A stretch of 64,000 nucleotides of DNA, from assembly GCA_947165425.1 (NCBI GenBank), contig CAMVAJ010000002.1, positions 1 through 64,000 of the forward strand. The letters run 5' to 3'. Below the pieces are notes generated by a model. That model worked only from the letters and a program-made list of their open reading frames with translations. It was not told the DNA's origin and ran no database searches. This stretch comes from an uncultured Clostridia bacterium. Its GTDB lineage: Bacteria > Bacillota > Clostridia > Christensenellales > Aristaeellaceae. Position numbers and translations under genes: made by a program. Shown in pieces: positions 16,273 to 26,132 of this stretch (position 1 is its first letter; the number at the start of each line of letters is the position of its first letter).

Positions 16273-19137
16273 TCAGGTGAGCGAGCCGCTGGCCTTCATC
16301 TGCTCGAACTCCTCCCGGGAGATCAGGCACTGCCGCGGCTTGGAGCCGTCCTGCTGGGAGACGATGCCGCGCTTCTCCATCTCGTCCACGAGGCGGCCGG
16401 CCCGCGAGTAGCCGACCCGCAGGCGGCGCTGGAGCATGGAGGTGGAGACCTGCCCGTCCTCCACGGCCATCTCGATGCACTGGGCCAGGAGGCTCATGTC
16501 GGTGGTCTCGACCGGGCCGGTGCTGCCGGCGAAGTCGTCGGTGGAGGGCAGGGCGGCCTCCTCGTCCCCCGCGTGCTCCAGCCGGTCGATGATCTCGGGA
16601 TCGTACACGGCCGGGCAGGTCTCGCGGATGAAGTCAGTGACCTGGTTGACCTCGTCGTCGGTCAGGAAGCAGCCCTGGATGCGGGTGGGCGTGAACTGGC
16701 CGACGGGCTTGTAGAGCATATCGCCCCAGCCGAGGAGCTGCTCCGCGCCGCCGCCGTCAAGGATGGTGCGGCTGTCCACGAAGCTGGTCACCTTGAAGGC
16801 GATGCGGCTGGGAATGTTCGCCTTGATGAGGCCTGTGATGACGTCCACGGAGGGGCGCTGGGTGGCGACCACCATGTGGATGCCCGCCGCGCGGGCCAGC
16901 TGGGCGATGCGGCAGATCCGCTCCTCCACGTCGCGCTTGCAGACCATCATCAGATCGGCCAGCTCGTCGATGATGATGACGATGCGCGGCATGCGGGAAG
17001 CGCCCTCGGGGAGGTGCTTGTTGTAGCCGTCGATGCCGCGGACGCCCACCTCCTTGAACTTGTTGTAGCGGGCCATCATCTCGTCCACCGCCCACTCCAG
17101 GGCGGCGGAGGCCTTGCGGGGATCGCTGACCACGGGGAGCAGCAGGTGCGGCACGCCGTTATAGCATTGCAGCTCCACGACCTTCGGATCGACGAGGATC
17201 AGCCGGACGTCCTCGGGCGAGCAGCGGAAGAGAAGCGAGTTGATGATCGCGTTGATGCACACGGACTTGCCGGAGCCGGTGGCGCCGGCGATCAGCAGGT
17301 GCGGCATGCGGGACAGGTCGCAGATGATCGGCGCGCCGGCGATATCCCGGCCCAGGGCCACCGCCAGGGGCGAGGACGCGTCCTGCAGCTGGGGCGTCTC
17401 CAGGAGCTCGCGCAGGGTCACGGTGGCGACGGCGCGGTTGGGCACCTCCACGCCCACGAGGGACTTCCCGGGGATCGGGGCCTCGATGCGGACGCTCTTG
17501 GCCTCCATGTTCATGGCGATGTTGTCGCTCAGGGAGGTGACCTTGTTCACCTTGATGCCGGGGGCCAGCTCCAGCTCGAAGCGGGAGACCGCCGGGCCGT
17601 GGGTGATGTTGCGCACCGCGGCGTCCACCTTGAAGGAGGCGAGGGTCTCCTCCAGGCGGCGGGCCCGCATGGCGTCCTCCTCGTGGCTGACGTTCTCCGG
17701 CGGCTTGGGCGCGCGCAGCAGCGAGAGGCTCGGATAGATGTAGTGTGAGAGCACGGAGAGCTGCTGGGCCTGCTGCTTCTCGCCCATGGTCTTCGCGCCC
17801 TGGGCGGGGGCCTTGATGTTCAGCTTCTCGCCGGTGGAGGCGGAGGGGTCGCGGAGCTTGGGCATCACGGGCGCGGCGGCGGGGGCGGCGTCGTCCTCGT
17901 CCCAGGGCGGAGCGTCGTCCACGGCCGGCGCGGGGTGGCGGCGGCCGGAGTGCGCCGGCTCCGGGGCGGCCTTCCGCTCGGGCTCGGCGGTCTCCCCGCG
18001 CAGGAGATCCCGCACGTTCTTCTGCCAGGGAGTCTCGCGGGCCGGCCTGGCCTGCTCCGGCTCGGCTTCAGCCACAGGCGCGGCGGCCGGGGCGGGCGGG
18101 TCGGTCGGCCCGGGCTGCGCCTGCACGGGGGCGTGCGGGTGGGCCGGCGGCTGGGACGGCATGGTCTGGGGAGTCGGCACGGCAGCCGACGCGGCCTCGT
18201 CGAAGCCGCGGCGTCCGGCCTGATAGGTGGACTGGCGCACGGGGGTCGCCTCCGCCGCGGGCTTCGGGCCGAAGAGACGGTTCAGGAAGCCGGGGCGCGC
18301 GCCGTCCTGGCCGAGGACGCGGGTCTCCTCCGGCACGGGCTGGAAGCCGTTCGCCGGGCGCACGGGCTGGGCGGGCTGGACCGGCGCGGTCTGCTGCCAG
18401 GCCGCGGGCTGGGCGGGCGCGTGGGTCTGCCGCCACTGGGCCTGCTGCGCGTCCTGCCACTGGGCCTGCCGCGCGGACTGGGCGGTCTGCCCGGCGGCCT
18501 TCAGCTTCTGCAGGATGACCGCGGGGCTCAGCCGGAAGAGCAGGAACAGGAGGGCGACGGTCAGCAGGATGACGATCACCGCCGCGATCACGGGGCCGGT
18601 CAGCCGCCAGACCGGATAGGCCAGGAGCATGCCCAGCGCGCCGCCGCCCGCGCTGCGGGAGGCGGAGAAGGTGTAGCTGCGGCGGATCAGCCAGAGATAG
18701 CCGCGGTCAGCCGGGCTGGCCTGGGCCCAGAAATAGTCCGGCAGCGCCAGGGCGGGGTTCCCGGTGGAGGTCAGCAGGATCAGCAGCGCGCCCGCCAGCA
18801 GAAAGAGGACCGCGCACAGCAAAAAAACGCGGGGCGACGCGCGGCGCTTGGTCTGTACCAGCAGCAGGATGCCCAGCCAGACCGGCAGGGCGGGCAGGGC
18901 GATGGCGATCGCCCCGGCGAGGCCGTAGCAGACCTGCCGGATGGCGGTGAACACATCCCCCTGCATCCGCAGCCCCACCGCTAAAAAGCCCATCACGCCC
19001 AGGGCAATCAGGAGCATGGCCAGCAGGGTCTGCATGGCGGCGGCTTCCGCGGAATAGGTTTTGGCACGCTTCTTGGCGGGCGCCTTGTGTTTTTTCGGGG
19101 CGGCCTTCGGCTGTGCCTGATTGCGCAAAAAGGTCAT
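16273..19137 (-). CDS. ftsK: DNA translocase FtsK/SpoIIIE
   Basis: A 954-residue DNA pump that moves chromosomes through the division or sporulation septum. Four to five N-terminal membrane segments (about 37-205) are followed by a long Gln/Ala/Pro-rich linker (about 220-465), then the RecA-like motor with GATGSGKSVCINAIINSLL (Walker A) and IVIIIDELADLMM (Walker B), and a C-terminal winged-helix gamma domain (QCIEMAVEDGQVSTSMLQRRLRVGYSRAGRLVDEME) that reads polar DNA sequences. FtsK and SpoIIIE cannot be told apart from sequence alone. It follows the secreted protein gene by 45 bp. Confidence 0.95.
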   Translation of the reverse strand: MTFLRNQAQPKAAPKKHKAPAKKRAKTYSAEAAAMQTLLAMLLIALGVMGFLAVGLRMQGDVFTAIRQVCYGLAGAIAIALPALPVWLGILLLVQTKRRASPRVFLLCAVLFLLAGALLILLTSTGNPALALPDYFWAQASPADRGYLWLIRRSYTFSASRSAGGGALGMLLAYPVWRLTGPVIAAVIVILLTVALLFLLFRLSPAVILQKLKAAGQTAQSARQAQWQDAQQAQWRQTHAPAQPAAWQQTAPVQPAQPVRPANGFQPVPEETRVLGQDGARPGFLNRLFGPKPAAEATPVRQSTYQAGRRGFDEAASAAVPTPQTMPSQPPAHPHAPVQAQPGPTDPPAPAAAPVAEAEPEQARPARETPWQKNVRDLLRGETAEPERKAAPEPAHSGRRHPAPAVDDAPPWDEDDAAPAAAPVMPKLRDPSASTGEKLNIKAPAQGAKTMGEKQQAQQLSVLSHYIYPSLSLLRAPKPPENVSHEEDAMRARRLEETLASFKVDAAVRNITHGPAVSRFELELAPGIKVNKVTSLSDNIAMNMEAKSVRIEAPIPGKSLVGVEVPNRAVATVTLRELLETPQLQDASSPLAVALGRDIAGAPIICDLSRMPHLLIAGATGSGKSVCINAIINSLLFRCSPEDVRLILVDPKVVELQCYNGVPHLLLPVVSDPRKASAALEWAVDEMMARYNKFKEVGVRGIDGYNKHLPEGASRMPRIVIIIDELADLMMVCKRDVEERICRIAQLARAAGIHMVVATQRPSVDVITGLIKANIPSRIAFKVTSFVDSRTILDGGGAEQLLGWGDMLYKPVGQFTPTRIQGCFLTDDEVNQVTDFIRETCPAVYDPEIIDRLEHAGDEEAALPSTDDFAGSTGPVETTDMSLLAQCIEMAVEDGQVSTSMLQRRLRVGYSRAGRLVDEMEKRGIVSQQDGSKPRQCLISREEFEQMKASGSLT

Positions 19138-19182
19138 ATCTCCTCCAGCAAGATCTTAAAACATGTGGGAAGCGCGCCGCGG

Positions 19183-20346
19183 TCAGTTCCGCGCGCGCAG
19201 CACCACGGAGACGAGGATATCGTCCTCGTCGGCATAGAGCAAAAGGATGGTGTCGCCGCAGAGGTAGCTGTCGCAGCGGGCGGCGTCCAGACGCAGGCCC
19301 TCGCGCTCCTCGGGGGAGAGGGCCATCGAGGCGTCGGGCTGGCCCAGCAGGGCGAGCCAGGCGGCGCGGTCGGTCTCCCCGGCGGTGAGGCCGCAGGCGG
19401 TGAAGCGGTCCGCGCGGATCCCCTCCAGCCGGCAGCCGGCCAGCTGCTTGCCGCCCTCGCGGGCGGTCATGAGCCACACGCCGCGGAAGAGCCCGTCCTC
19501 GAGCTGGACATAGCGCCCGCCGGAGAAGAGGTCGGGGTCGGCGGCGACGCCGTAGCGGCCGGCGAGGGCCTCCATGTCCTCGCCGAGCCGGACCGGCAGG
19601 GCGGGGAGGCACCCCTCCTCCGCGCTGCGGCGGAGCCTGTCCGCGTCGGGGCGGAGCAGCTCGGGGACGCCGAAGCGGGCGGCGAGACTGCCTTCGCTGA
19701 GATCCAGGACGCCAGCGGAGGACAGCTCCCGCCAGGACAGCGTCACGGTGCCGCAGCGGTCGGCGAGGGTCTGAAACTGGGTGATGGGATAGTAGAGGGT
19801 GACGCCCGCCTCGGAGAGGGCAAAGGTCTCGGGAAGGGGCAGAAGGGCGCCGCGCTCGGGCTGGGCGCTCACATGGGGCGCGGCCTGCTCCCGCAGCAGG
19901 GTCTCCACCGCCGCCCGGCCCCGGCTGGGGTCGGTGAACAGCTCCCAGAGCGTGAAGGCCTCGCGGCGCTCCAGGTCCAGGTTGAGGGTCGACCACTCGC
20001 TGAGTACCCGGGCCGAACCGGCGGTCTTCTCGCGCCGGAGGGCGCAGGAGAGCACGCCGCCGGAGACCGCGCCCTGCCAGTCGGCGGTGAGGCGCTGGTC
20101 GGAGGACATGACCGTGGCCAGCAGGCCGGTCCACTCGGCGGCCTTGGCGGCCTCGGTCAGTTTGGCGTTGACCTCCGCCTGCCAGGCCTCGTCCGGCAGG
20201 CCGTCGAGCTGCGGCCAGTGGACGCCGCTGCCGGCCAGATCCAGGCCGCGGTCGGTCAGGGACGGCTCCGCGGCGGCGCAGGCGACGGCCAGCAGGGCGC
20301 AGAGCAGGAGCGCGGTGAACCGCGCCGGTCGGGCATGATGATTCAC
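19183..20346 (-). CDS. Secreted protein of unknown function
   Basis: A 387-residue exported protein with a GTG start, AAGGAGG ribosome site and a Sec signal peptide (FTALLLCALLAVACAAAEP). The mature part has alternating beta segments with motifs such as LTLWELFTD and VTLYYPITQFQ, loosely reminiscent of DUF3298/RsiV-like sensor or transpeptidase-associated domains, but no family is certain. It heads the minus-strand train containing ftsK and has its own promoter. Confidence 0.65.
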   Translation of the reverse strand: MNHHARPARFTALLLCALLAVACAAAEPSLTDRGLDLAGSGVHWPQLDGLPDEAWQAEVNAKLTEAAKAAEWTGLLATVMSSDQRLTADWQGAVSGGVLSCALRREKTAGSARVLSEWSTLNLDLERREAFTLWELFTDPSRGRAAVETLLREQAAPHVSAQPERGALLPLPETFALSEAGVTLYYPITQFQTLADRCGTVTLSWRELSSAGVLDLSEGSLAARFGVPELLRPDADRLRRSAEEGCLPALPVRLGEDMEALAGRYGVAADPDLFSGGRYVQLEDGLFRGVWLMTAREGGKQLAGCRLEGIRADRFTACGLTAGETDRAAWLALLGQPDASMALSPEEREGLRLDAARCDSYLCGDTILLLYADEDDILVSVVLRARN

Positions 20347-20398
20347 GGGCGTCCCTCCTTCGCGTCGGCATGGGGGCAGCGGTCAAAAACCCTGTCCT

Positions 20399-20427
20399 AT
20401 TCTACAATAGATGCGGTTTTTTCGCAA
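20399..20427 (-). promoter_or_regulatory. Promoter of the secreted protein / ftsK train
   Basis: Minus strand TTGCGA (20422-20427), 17 bp, TAGAAT (20399-20404), about 50 bp upstream of the GTG start at 20346. Confidence 0.65.
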
Positions 20428-20501
20428 GTGATTCATGAATCCGTTTTATATATGGTATAGAATGACACAGAATCGTCACAAAGCAAGTTCGCCCCGCGCC
20501 C

Positions 20502-20530
20502 TTGCCATTACCCGCATTCCATGGTAAAAT
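20502..20530 (+). promoter_or_regulatory. Promoter of the first ABC-F gene
   Basis: TTGCCA (20502-20507), 17 bp, TAAAAT (20525-20530), 73 bp before the ATG at 20604 and divergent from the promoter at 20399-20427. Confidence 0.65.
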
Positions 20531-20603
20531 AACTCCGTCCCGCCACGGCTGAGATCCTTTGGCGCGGCCTTTCACAATACCAACCAGCAAAGGGAGTGCC
20601 AAC

Positions 20604-22193
20604 ATGATTACCGTCTCCAACGTGTCTCTGACCTTCGGCGGACAGAAGCTCTTCTCCGGCGTGGATCTGAAATTCCTGCCCGGCAACTGCTATGGCATCA
20701 TCGGCGCCAACGGCGCGGGGAAGTCCACCTTCCTGCGCATCCTCTCCGGCGATCTGGAGCCCACCACGGGCACCGTCGCGATCCCGGCCAACGAGCGCAT
20801 GTCCGTGCTGCAGCAGGATCAGTTCAAATACGACGCCTATCCGGTGCTGGACACCGTGATCATGGGCAACCCCCGCCTCTGGGAGGTCATGAAGGAGAAG
20901 GACGCGCTGTATATGAAGCCCGACTTCTCCGACGCGGACGGCGAGCGGGCTGCCGAGCTGGAGGGCGAGTTCGCGGAGATGGACGGCTGGAACGCTGAGT
21001 CCGACGCCGCGACCCTCCTCACCGGCCTGGGCATCCCGGTGGAGGACCACACGATGATCATGGGCGAGCTGGCCGGCGGCGACAAGTTCAAGGTCCTGCT
21101 GGCCCAGGCCCTCTTCGGCCACCCGGACATCCTGCTGCTGGACGAGCCGACCAACAACCTGGACAACCGCTCGGTGAGCTGGCTGGAGGACTTCCTGATG
21201 GATTTCCCCGGCACGCTGATCGTGGTCAGCCACGACCGCTGGTTCCTGAACAACATCTGCACCCACATCGTGGATATCGACTACAGCCAGGTCAAGCTCT
21301 ACGTGGGCAACTACGACTTCTGGTACGAGTCCTCCAAGATGATGCAGTCCCTCATGAACGACCAGAAGAAGCGGCGCGAGGACAAGATCAAGGAGCTGAA
21401 GGCCTTCATCCAGCGCTTCTCCTCCAACAAGTCCAAGGCCAAGCAGGCTACCAGCCGCCGCAAGCTCCTGGACGAGCTGACCCTGGAGCAGATGCCGGCC
21501 TCCTCCCGCCGCTATCCCTGGGTGGCCTTCACCCCGGACCGGGAGGCGGGCAAGGACATCCTGGCCGTGGACAAGATCAGCTACACGCAGGACGGCGTGC
21601 AGCTCTTAAAGGACGTATCCTTCATCGTCACCAAGGGGCAGAAGATCGCCCTGGTGGGCAACGAGCAGGCGGCCACGGCGCTGATGCGCATCCTCATGGA
21701 GGAGATCGAGCCGGACAGCGGCAGCTTCAAGTGGGGCGTCACGATCTCCACCAGCTACTTCCCCCACGACAACTCCAAATTCTTCGACGGCTGCGACAAG
21801 ACGATGCTGGAGTGGTTCGCCCAGTACTCGCCCGAGCAGCTGGAGACCTATATGCGCGGCTTCCTGGGGCGGATGCTCTTCTCCGGCGACGACGTCTACA
21901 AGCCCGTGAACGTTCTCTCCGGCGGCGAGAAGGTGCGCTGCATGCTCTCCCGGATGATGCTCTCGGGCGCGAACTTCCTGCTGCTGGACCAGCCGACGAA
22001 CCACCTCGACCTGGAGAGCATCACGGCGGTGAACAACGGTCTGATCAATTTCCCGGGCAACGTCCTCTTCACCTGCCACGACCACCAGTTCATCTCCACG
22101 GTGGCGGACCGGATCATCGACATCCACGACGACGGCACCATCAGCGACTACTACTGCAACTACGACGAGTATCTGGAGAAGGTCAAAGCCTGA
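20604..22193 (+). CDS. ABC-F ATPase, YkpA/YbiT type
   Basis: A soluble 529-residue protein with two ATP-binding cassettes and no membrane domain. Cassette 1 has GANGAGKSTFLRILSG and LLLDEPTNNLD; cassette 2 has a degenerate Walker A (LVGNEQAATALMRIL) but an intact LSGGEKVRC signature and LLLDQPTNHLDLES. ABC-F proteins act on the ribosome as translation factors. The loss of GKST in cassette 2 and DQPTNHLD in place of DEPTNHLD are known in the YkpA/YbiT group. The ATG at 20604 has AAAGGGAG upstream; the ORF track start is too early. It is 27 bp upstream of argH. Confidence 0.9.
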   Translation: MITVSNVSLTFGGQKLFSGVDLKFLPGNCYGIIGANGAGKSTFLRILSGDLEPTTGTVAIPANERMSVLQQDQFKYDAYPVLDTVIMGNPRLWEVMKEKDALYMKPDFSDADGERAAELEGEFAEMDGWNAESDAATLLTGLGIPVEDHTMIMGELAGGDKFKVLLAQALFGHPDILLLDEPTNNLDNRSVSWLEDFLMDFPGTLIVVSHDRWFLNNICTHIVDIDYSQVKLYVGNYDFWYESSKMMQSLMNDQKKRREDKIKELKAFIQRFSSNKSKAKQATSRRKLLDELTLEQMPASSRRYPWVAFTPDREAGKDILAVDKISYTQDGVQLLKDVSFIVTKGQKIALVGNEQAATALMRILMEEIEPDSGSFKWGVTISTSYFPHDNSKFFDGCDKTMLEWFAQYSPEQLETYMRGFLGRMLFSGDDVYKPVNVLSGGEKVRCMLSRMMLSGANFLLLDQPTNHLDLESITAVNNGLINFPGNVLFTCHDHQFISTVADRIIDIHDDGTISDYYCNYDEYLEKVKA

Positions 22194-22220
22194 GATCTCG
22201 CGACAAGGGGAGGCAACGCC

Positions 22221-23588
<1,368 letters not shown>

Positions 23589-23605
23589 TCGAGCGAGATT
23601 TGACC

Positions 23606-23627
23606 GCGCGGCACGGAGGTGCCGCGC
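23606..23627 (+). other. Hairpin between argH and the glycosyltransferase genes
   Basis: Perfect 9-bp stem GCGCGGCAC / GTGCCGCGC closing a GGAG tetraloop, without a T tract, 21 bp before the glycosyltransferase start. It is not a simple terminator. It could be an RNA element acting on the downstream genes, which include a LoaP/NusG-like factor. Confidence 0.55.
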
Positions 23628-23648
23628 TGATTTCAGAAAGGAATCGCC

Positions 23649-24605
23649 ATGCTGTCTGATCCCCGCGTCTCCGCCTGTATGGTGCTCTACCGCACGGGCG
23701 AGGAGGCCCTCAGCGCGGTCCGATGCGTGCAGGACGCCACCGAGCCTGTCACGCTTTTTGTGGTGGACAACGCGCCCAAGGACAGCGTGGCGAATCGGAT
23801 CGCCCAGCAGTGCCGGGGCGCGAAGATTCTCTCCATGGAGCGCAACGTGGGGTACGGGCAGGGCAACAACGCCGTGCTTCCCTACCTGAAATCCAAATAC
23901 CACCTGATCATGAACCCGGATGTGACCTTCGACCCGGATCTGATCACCCGGATGGCGGACTGGATGGACGCCCACGAGGACGCGGTGATCCTGACGCCGC
24001 GGGTGGTGAACCTGGATGGCTCAGAGCAGTTCCTGCCCAAGCGCCGGCCCACCGTCCGCTATCTGCTGGGCGGCCGCCGGGCCCTCCGGGGCGATCAGAC
24101 GGCGGCGAAGGCCGAGGCGGCCCAGCTGCGGGCCGACGCCCTGGCCGAGACCGCCAAGGCCGCCTGGGAGAGGCACCACAGCCAGCATCTGGGCTTTGCG
24201 GATCTGATGCGCTGCAACCGGATCGAGTGGCGGCAGTCCTGGTATAAGCTCAAGGCGGCACGCCTCCGGGCGAAGGCGGCGCGGCAGCGCCGGTGGCGGG
24301 ACGAGTACACCCTGGCGGACCAGCCGCCCACCGAGCCGATGGAGGTCTCCTTCGCCACGGGCTGCTTCCTGTTCATCCGCACGCACCCCTTCTACCGGCT
24401 GGGCGGCTTTGACCGGCGGTTCTTCCTCTATCAGGAGGACAGCGACCTGTCCCTGAGCGCGCTGAAGTTCGGCAAGATCGTCTATCACCCGGACATGGTG
24501 GTGACCCACGCCTGGCACCGGGATTCCGCCCACGACCTGAGGCAGACCCTGCTCCACGTCTGGTCGACCATCCGCTTCTTCAACAAATGGGGGTGGAAGT
24601 GGTGA
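23649..24605 (+). CDS. GT2 glycosyltransferase (rhamnosyltransferase-like) with a charged insertion
   Basis: A 318-residue family 2 glycosyltransferase. It shows SACMVLYRTGEEAL, VDNAPKD, NVGYGQGNNAVLPYL, LIMNPDV (in place of DXD) and the acceptor region GCFLFIRTHPFYRLGGFDRRFFLYQEDSDLS, as in WbbL/RfbF-like rhamnosyltransferases that build surface polysaccharide. Residues about 135-225 form an Ala/Arg/Lys-rich helical insertion not usual in the family. The stop overlaps the next gene, so the two transferases are coupled. Confidence 0.88.
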   Translation: MLSDPRVSACMVLYRTGEEALSAVRCVQDATEPVTLFVVDNAPKDSVANRIAQQCRGAKILSMERNVGYGQGNNAVLPYLKSKYHLIMNPDVTFDPDLITRMADWMDAHEDAVILTPRVVNLDGSEQFLPKRRPTVRYLLGGRRALRGDQTAAKAEAAQLRADALAETAKAAWERHHSQHLGFADLMRCNRIEWRQSWYKLKAARLRAKAARQRRWRDEYTLADQPPTEPMEVSFATGCFLFIRTHPFYRLGGFDRRFFLYQEDSDLSLSALKFGKIVYHPDMVVTHAWHRDSAHDLRQTLLHVWSTIRFFNKWGWKW

Positions 24606-25534
24606 CGGCGATCACGGTCGCCCTCGCCGCCTACAACGGCGAGCGCTACCTCCCGGAGCTGCTGGCGAGCCTGCGGGGGCAGGAGGAGCGGGATTTCCTC
24701 GTGCTGATGCGGGACGACGGCTCCACGGACGGGACCCCTGGGCTGCTGCGCCGGGCCGCCCTGGAGGACAGCCGCTTTCAGCTGCGGGCGGACGGGGCGC
24801 ATCTGGGCGCGAAGGGCAGCTTTTTCGCGCTGATGCGGGCGGCGGAGACGCCTTATGTGGCCCTGTGCGACCAGGACGATATCTGGCGGGCGGACCGGCT
24901 CTCCGCCTGCCGGCGCGCCATGGAGGCCGCGGAGGAGGAACACGGCGCGGGGACGCCGATCCTCGTGCACAGCGACTGCTCCCTGATCGACGGCGAGGGG
25001 CGCGCCCTCGGCGGCAGCTTCTTTGCCCACCAGGGCTGGCGGGGCGGCGCGAAGTCGCTCCAGGAGCTGCTGGTGCAGAACAACGTCACCGGCTGCACCG
25101 TGCTGATGAACCGGGCGCTGTACAGCCTGGCGGCCGCTCACGCGGACCCGGAGAGGGTCTTCATGCACGACTGGTTCCTGGCGCAGACGGCGGCGGCCTT
25201 CGGGGAGATCGTCTTTGTGGACGCGCCGCTGGTGGCCTACCGCCAGCACGGGGCCAACGTCCTCGGCGCGAGCCGCGGCGGCCTGACGGGCCGGGCGGTC
25301 CGGGCGCTGCGCCGGGGCGGCGAGGCCAGGGCGCGCATCCGCCTGACCTACGAGCAGGCGGCGCTCCTGTCGGCGTCCTATGGCGAGGCGCTCCCGGCGG
25401 AGGCCAGAGGAATCGTGCAGACCTATTTGGACACACGGCGGAAACCCTGGCCGCTGCGCCCGCTGCGGGCGCTCCGGGGCGGATATCGGATGCAGCACCC
25501 GATGGCGAGGTTGGGACAATTCTTCTTTGGCTGA
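24602..25534 (+). CDS. GT2 glycosyltransferase
   Basis: A 310-residue family 2 glycosyltransferase: ITVALAAYNGERYLPELLASL, RDDGSTDGT, CDQDDIW and NNVTGCTVLMNRAL, followed by MHDWFLA and YRQHGANVLGA. It resembles WaaE/rhamnan-type transferases acting on cell-surface glycans. I prefer the GTG at 24602, which overlaps the upstream stop (GTGA) and has GGGGGTGGA 5 nt before it; the ATG at 24587 is an alternative. No membrane segment is seen. Confidence 0.88.
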   Translation: MTAITVALAAYNGERYLPELLASLRGQEERDFLVLMRDDGSTDGTPGLLRRAALEDSRFQLRADGAHLGAKGSFFALMRAAETPYVALCDQDDIWRADRLSACRRAMEAAEEEHGAGTPILVHSDCSLIDGEGRALGGSFFAHQGWRGGAKSLQELLVQNNVTGCTVLMNRALYSLAAAHADPERVFMHDWFLAQTAAAFGEIVFVDAPLVAYRQHGANVLGASRGGLTGRAVRALRRGGEARARIRLTYEQAALLSASYGEALPAEARGIVQTYLDTRRKPWPLRPLRALRGGYRMQHPMARLGQFFFG

Positions 25535-25580
25535 GAGACAGGGCGGGACAGTGTCCGCCGCGCCCCGGGAGGTCATGGAT

Positions 25581-26099
25581 ATGCTGACGTACTGCCTCTT
25601 CTGCGAGACGGCGAAGTGCGGCGCGGTGGCCCGCGCCGCCGAGCGGAAGCTGGGCTGCAGGGCGATCGCCCCCAAGCAGGTGCAGCACACCTGGTCCAAA
25701 GGCCAAATGGTGGACATCGTCCACGATCTGCTCCCGGGCTATGTGTTCCTCTACGCGGAGGGAGCGCCCCTGGAGATCGCCGCCATCCGCGCCCTCGACG
25801 GCGTGATCCGCTGCCTCTACACCGAGGGCGTCGGCTACGCGCTGCAGGGGAGCGACGAGCAGTTCGCACTGATGCTCCTGCAGAAAAACGGCGTCATCGG
25901 CAAGACCCGGGTCTACGAGGAGGGCCAGATGATCCGCATCGCCCGAGGCGCCTTCGAGGGCGTGGAGGCGAAGATCCTCAAGGTCAACCGCCGCAACATG
26001 CGGATGCAGATCGAGCTCCCCTTCGCCGCGCAGAAGGTGAAGACCTGGGTGGAGTACGAGGTCGTGGCGGAGGAGGACGAGCAAAACGACGGAGCGTGA
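25581..26099 (+). CDS. NusG-paralog antiterminator (LoaP/RfaH-like)
   Basis: A 172-residue NusG-family protein with an NGN domain (TYCLFCETAKCGAVARAAERKLG, LLPGYVFLYAEG) and a C-terminal KOW domain (GQMIRIARGAFEGVEAKILKVNRRNMRMQIELPF). Specialised paralogs such as LoaP and RfaH keep RNA polymerase elongating through long surface-polysaccharide or natural-product operons. The location directly behind two glycosyltransferase genes and the divergent NGN start (TY instead of WY) suggest a paralog, not housekeeping NusG. The ATG at 25581 has GGGAGG at 8 nt; 25575 is too close to it. The stop codon lies in the terminator loop. Confidence 0.85.
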   Translation: MLTYCLFCETAKCGAVARAAERKLGCRAIAPKQVQHTWSKGQMVDIVHDLLPGYVFLYAEGAPLEIAAIRALDGVIRCLYTEGVGYALQGSDEQFALMLLQKNGVIGKTRVYEEGQMIRIARGAFEGVEAKILKVNRRNMRMQIELPFAAQKVKTWVEYEVVAEEDEQNDGA

Positions 26100-26121
26100 T
26101 GGCTTGCTCCGTCGTTTTTTT
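26083..26121 (+). terminator. Terminator overlapping the loaP-like stop codon
   Basis: Stem AAAACGACGGAGC / GCTCCGTCGTTTT followed by T residues; the TGA at 26097-26099 lies in the 10-nt loop. Confidence 0.85.
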
Positions 26122-26132
26122 GATTCGTATAT

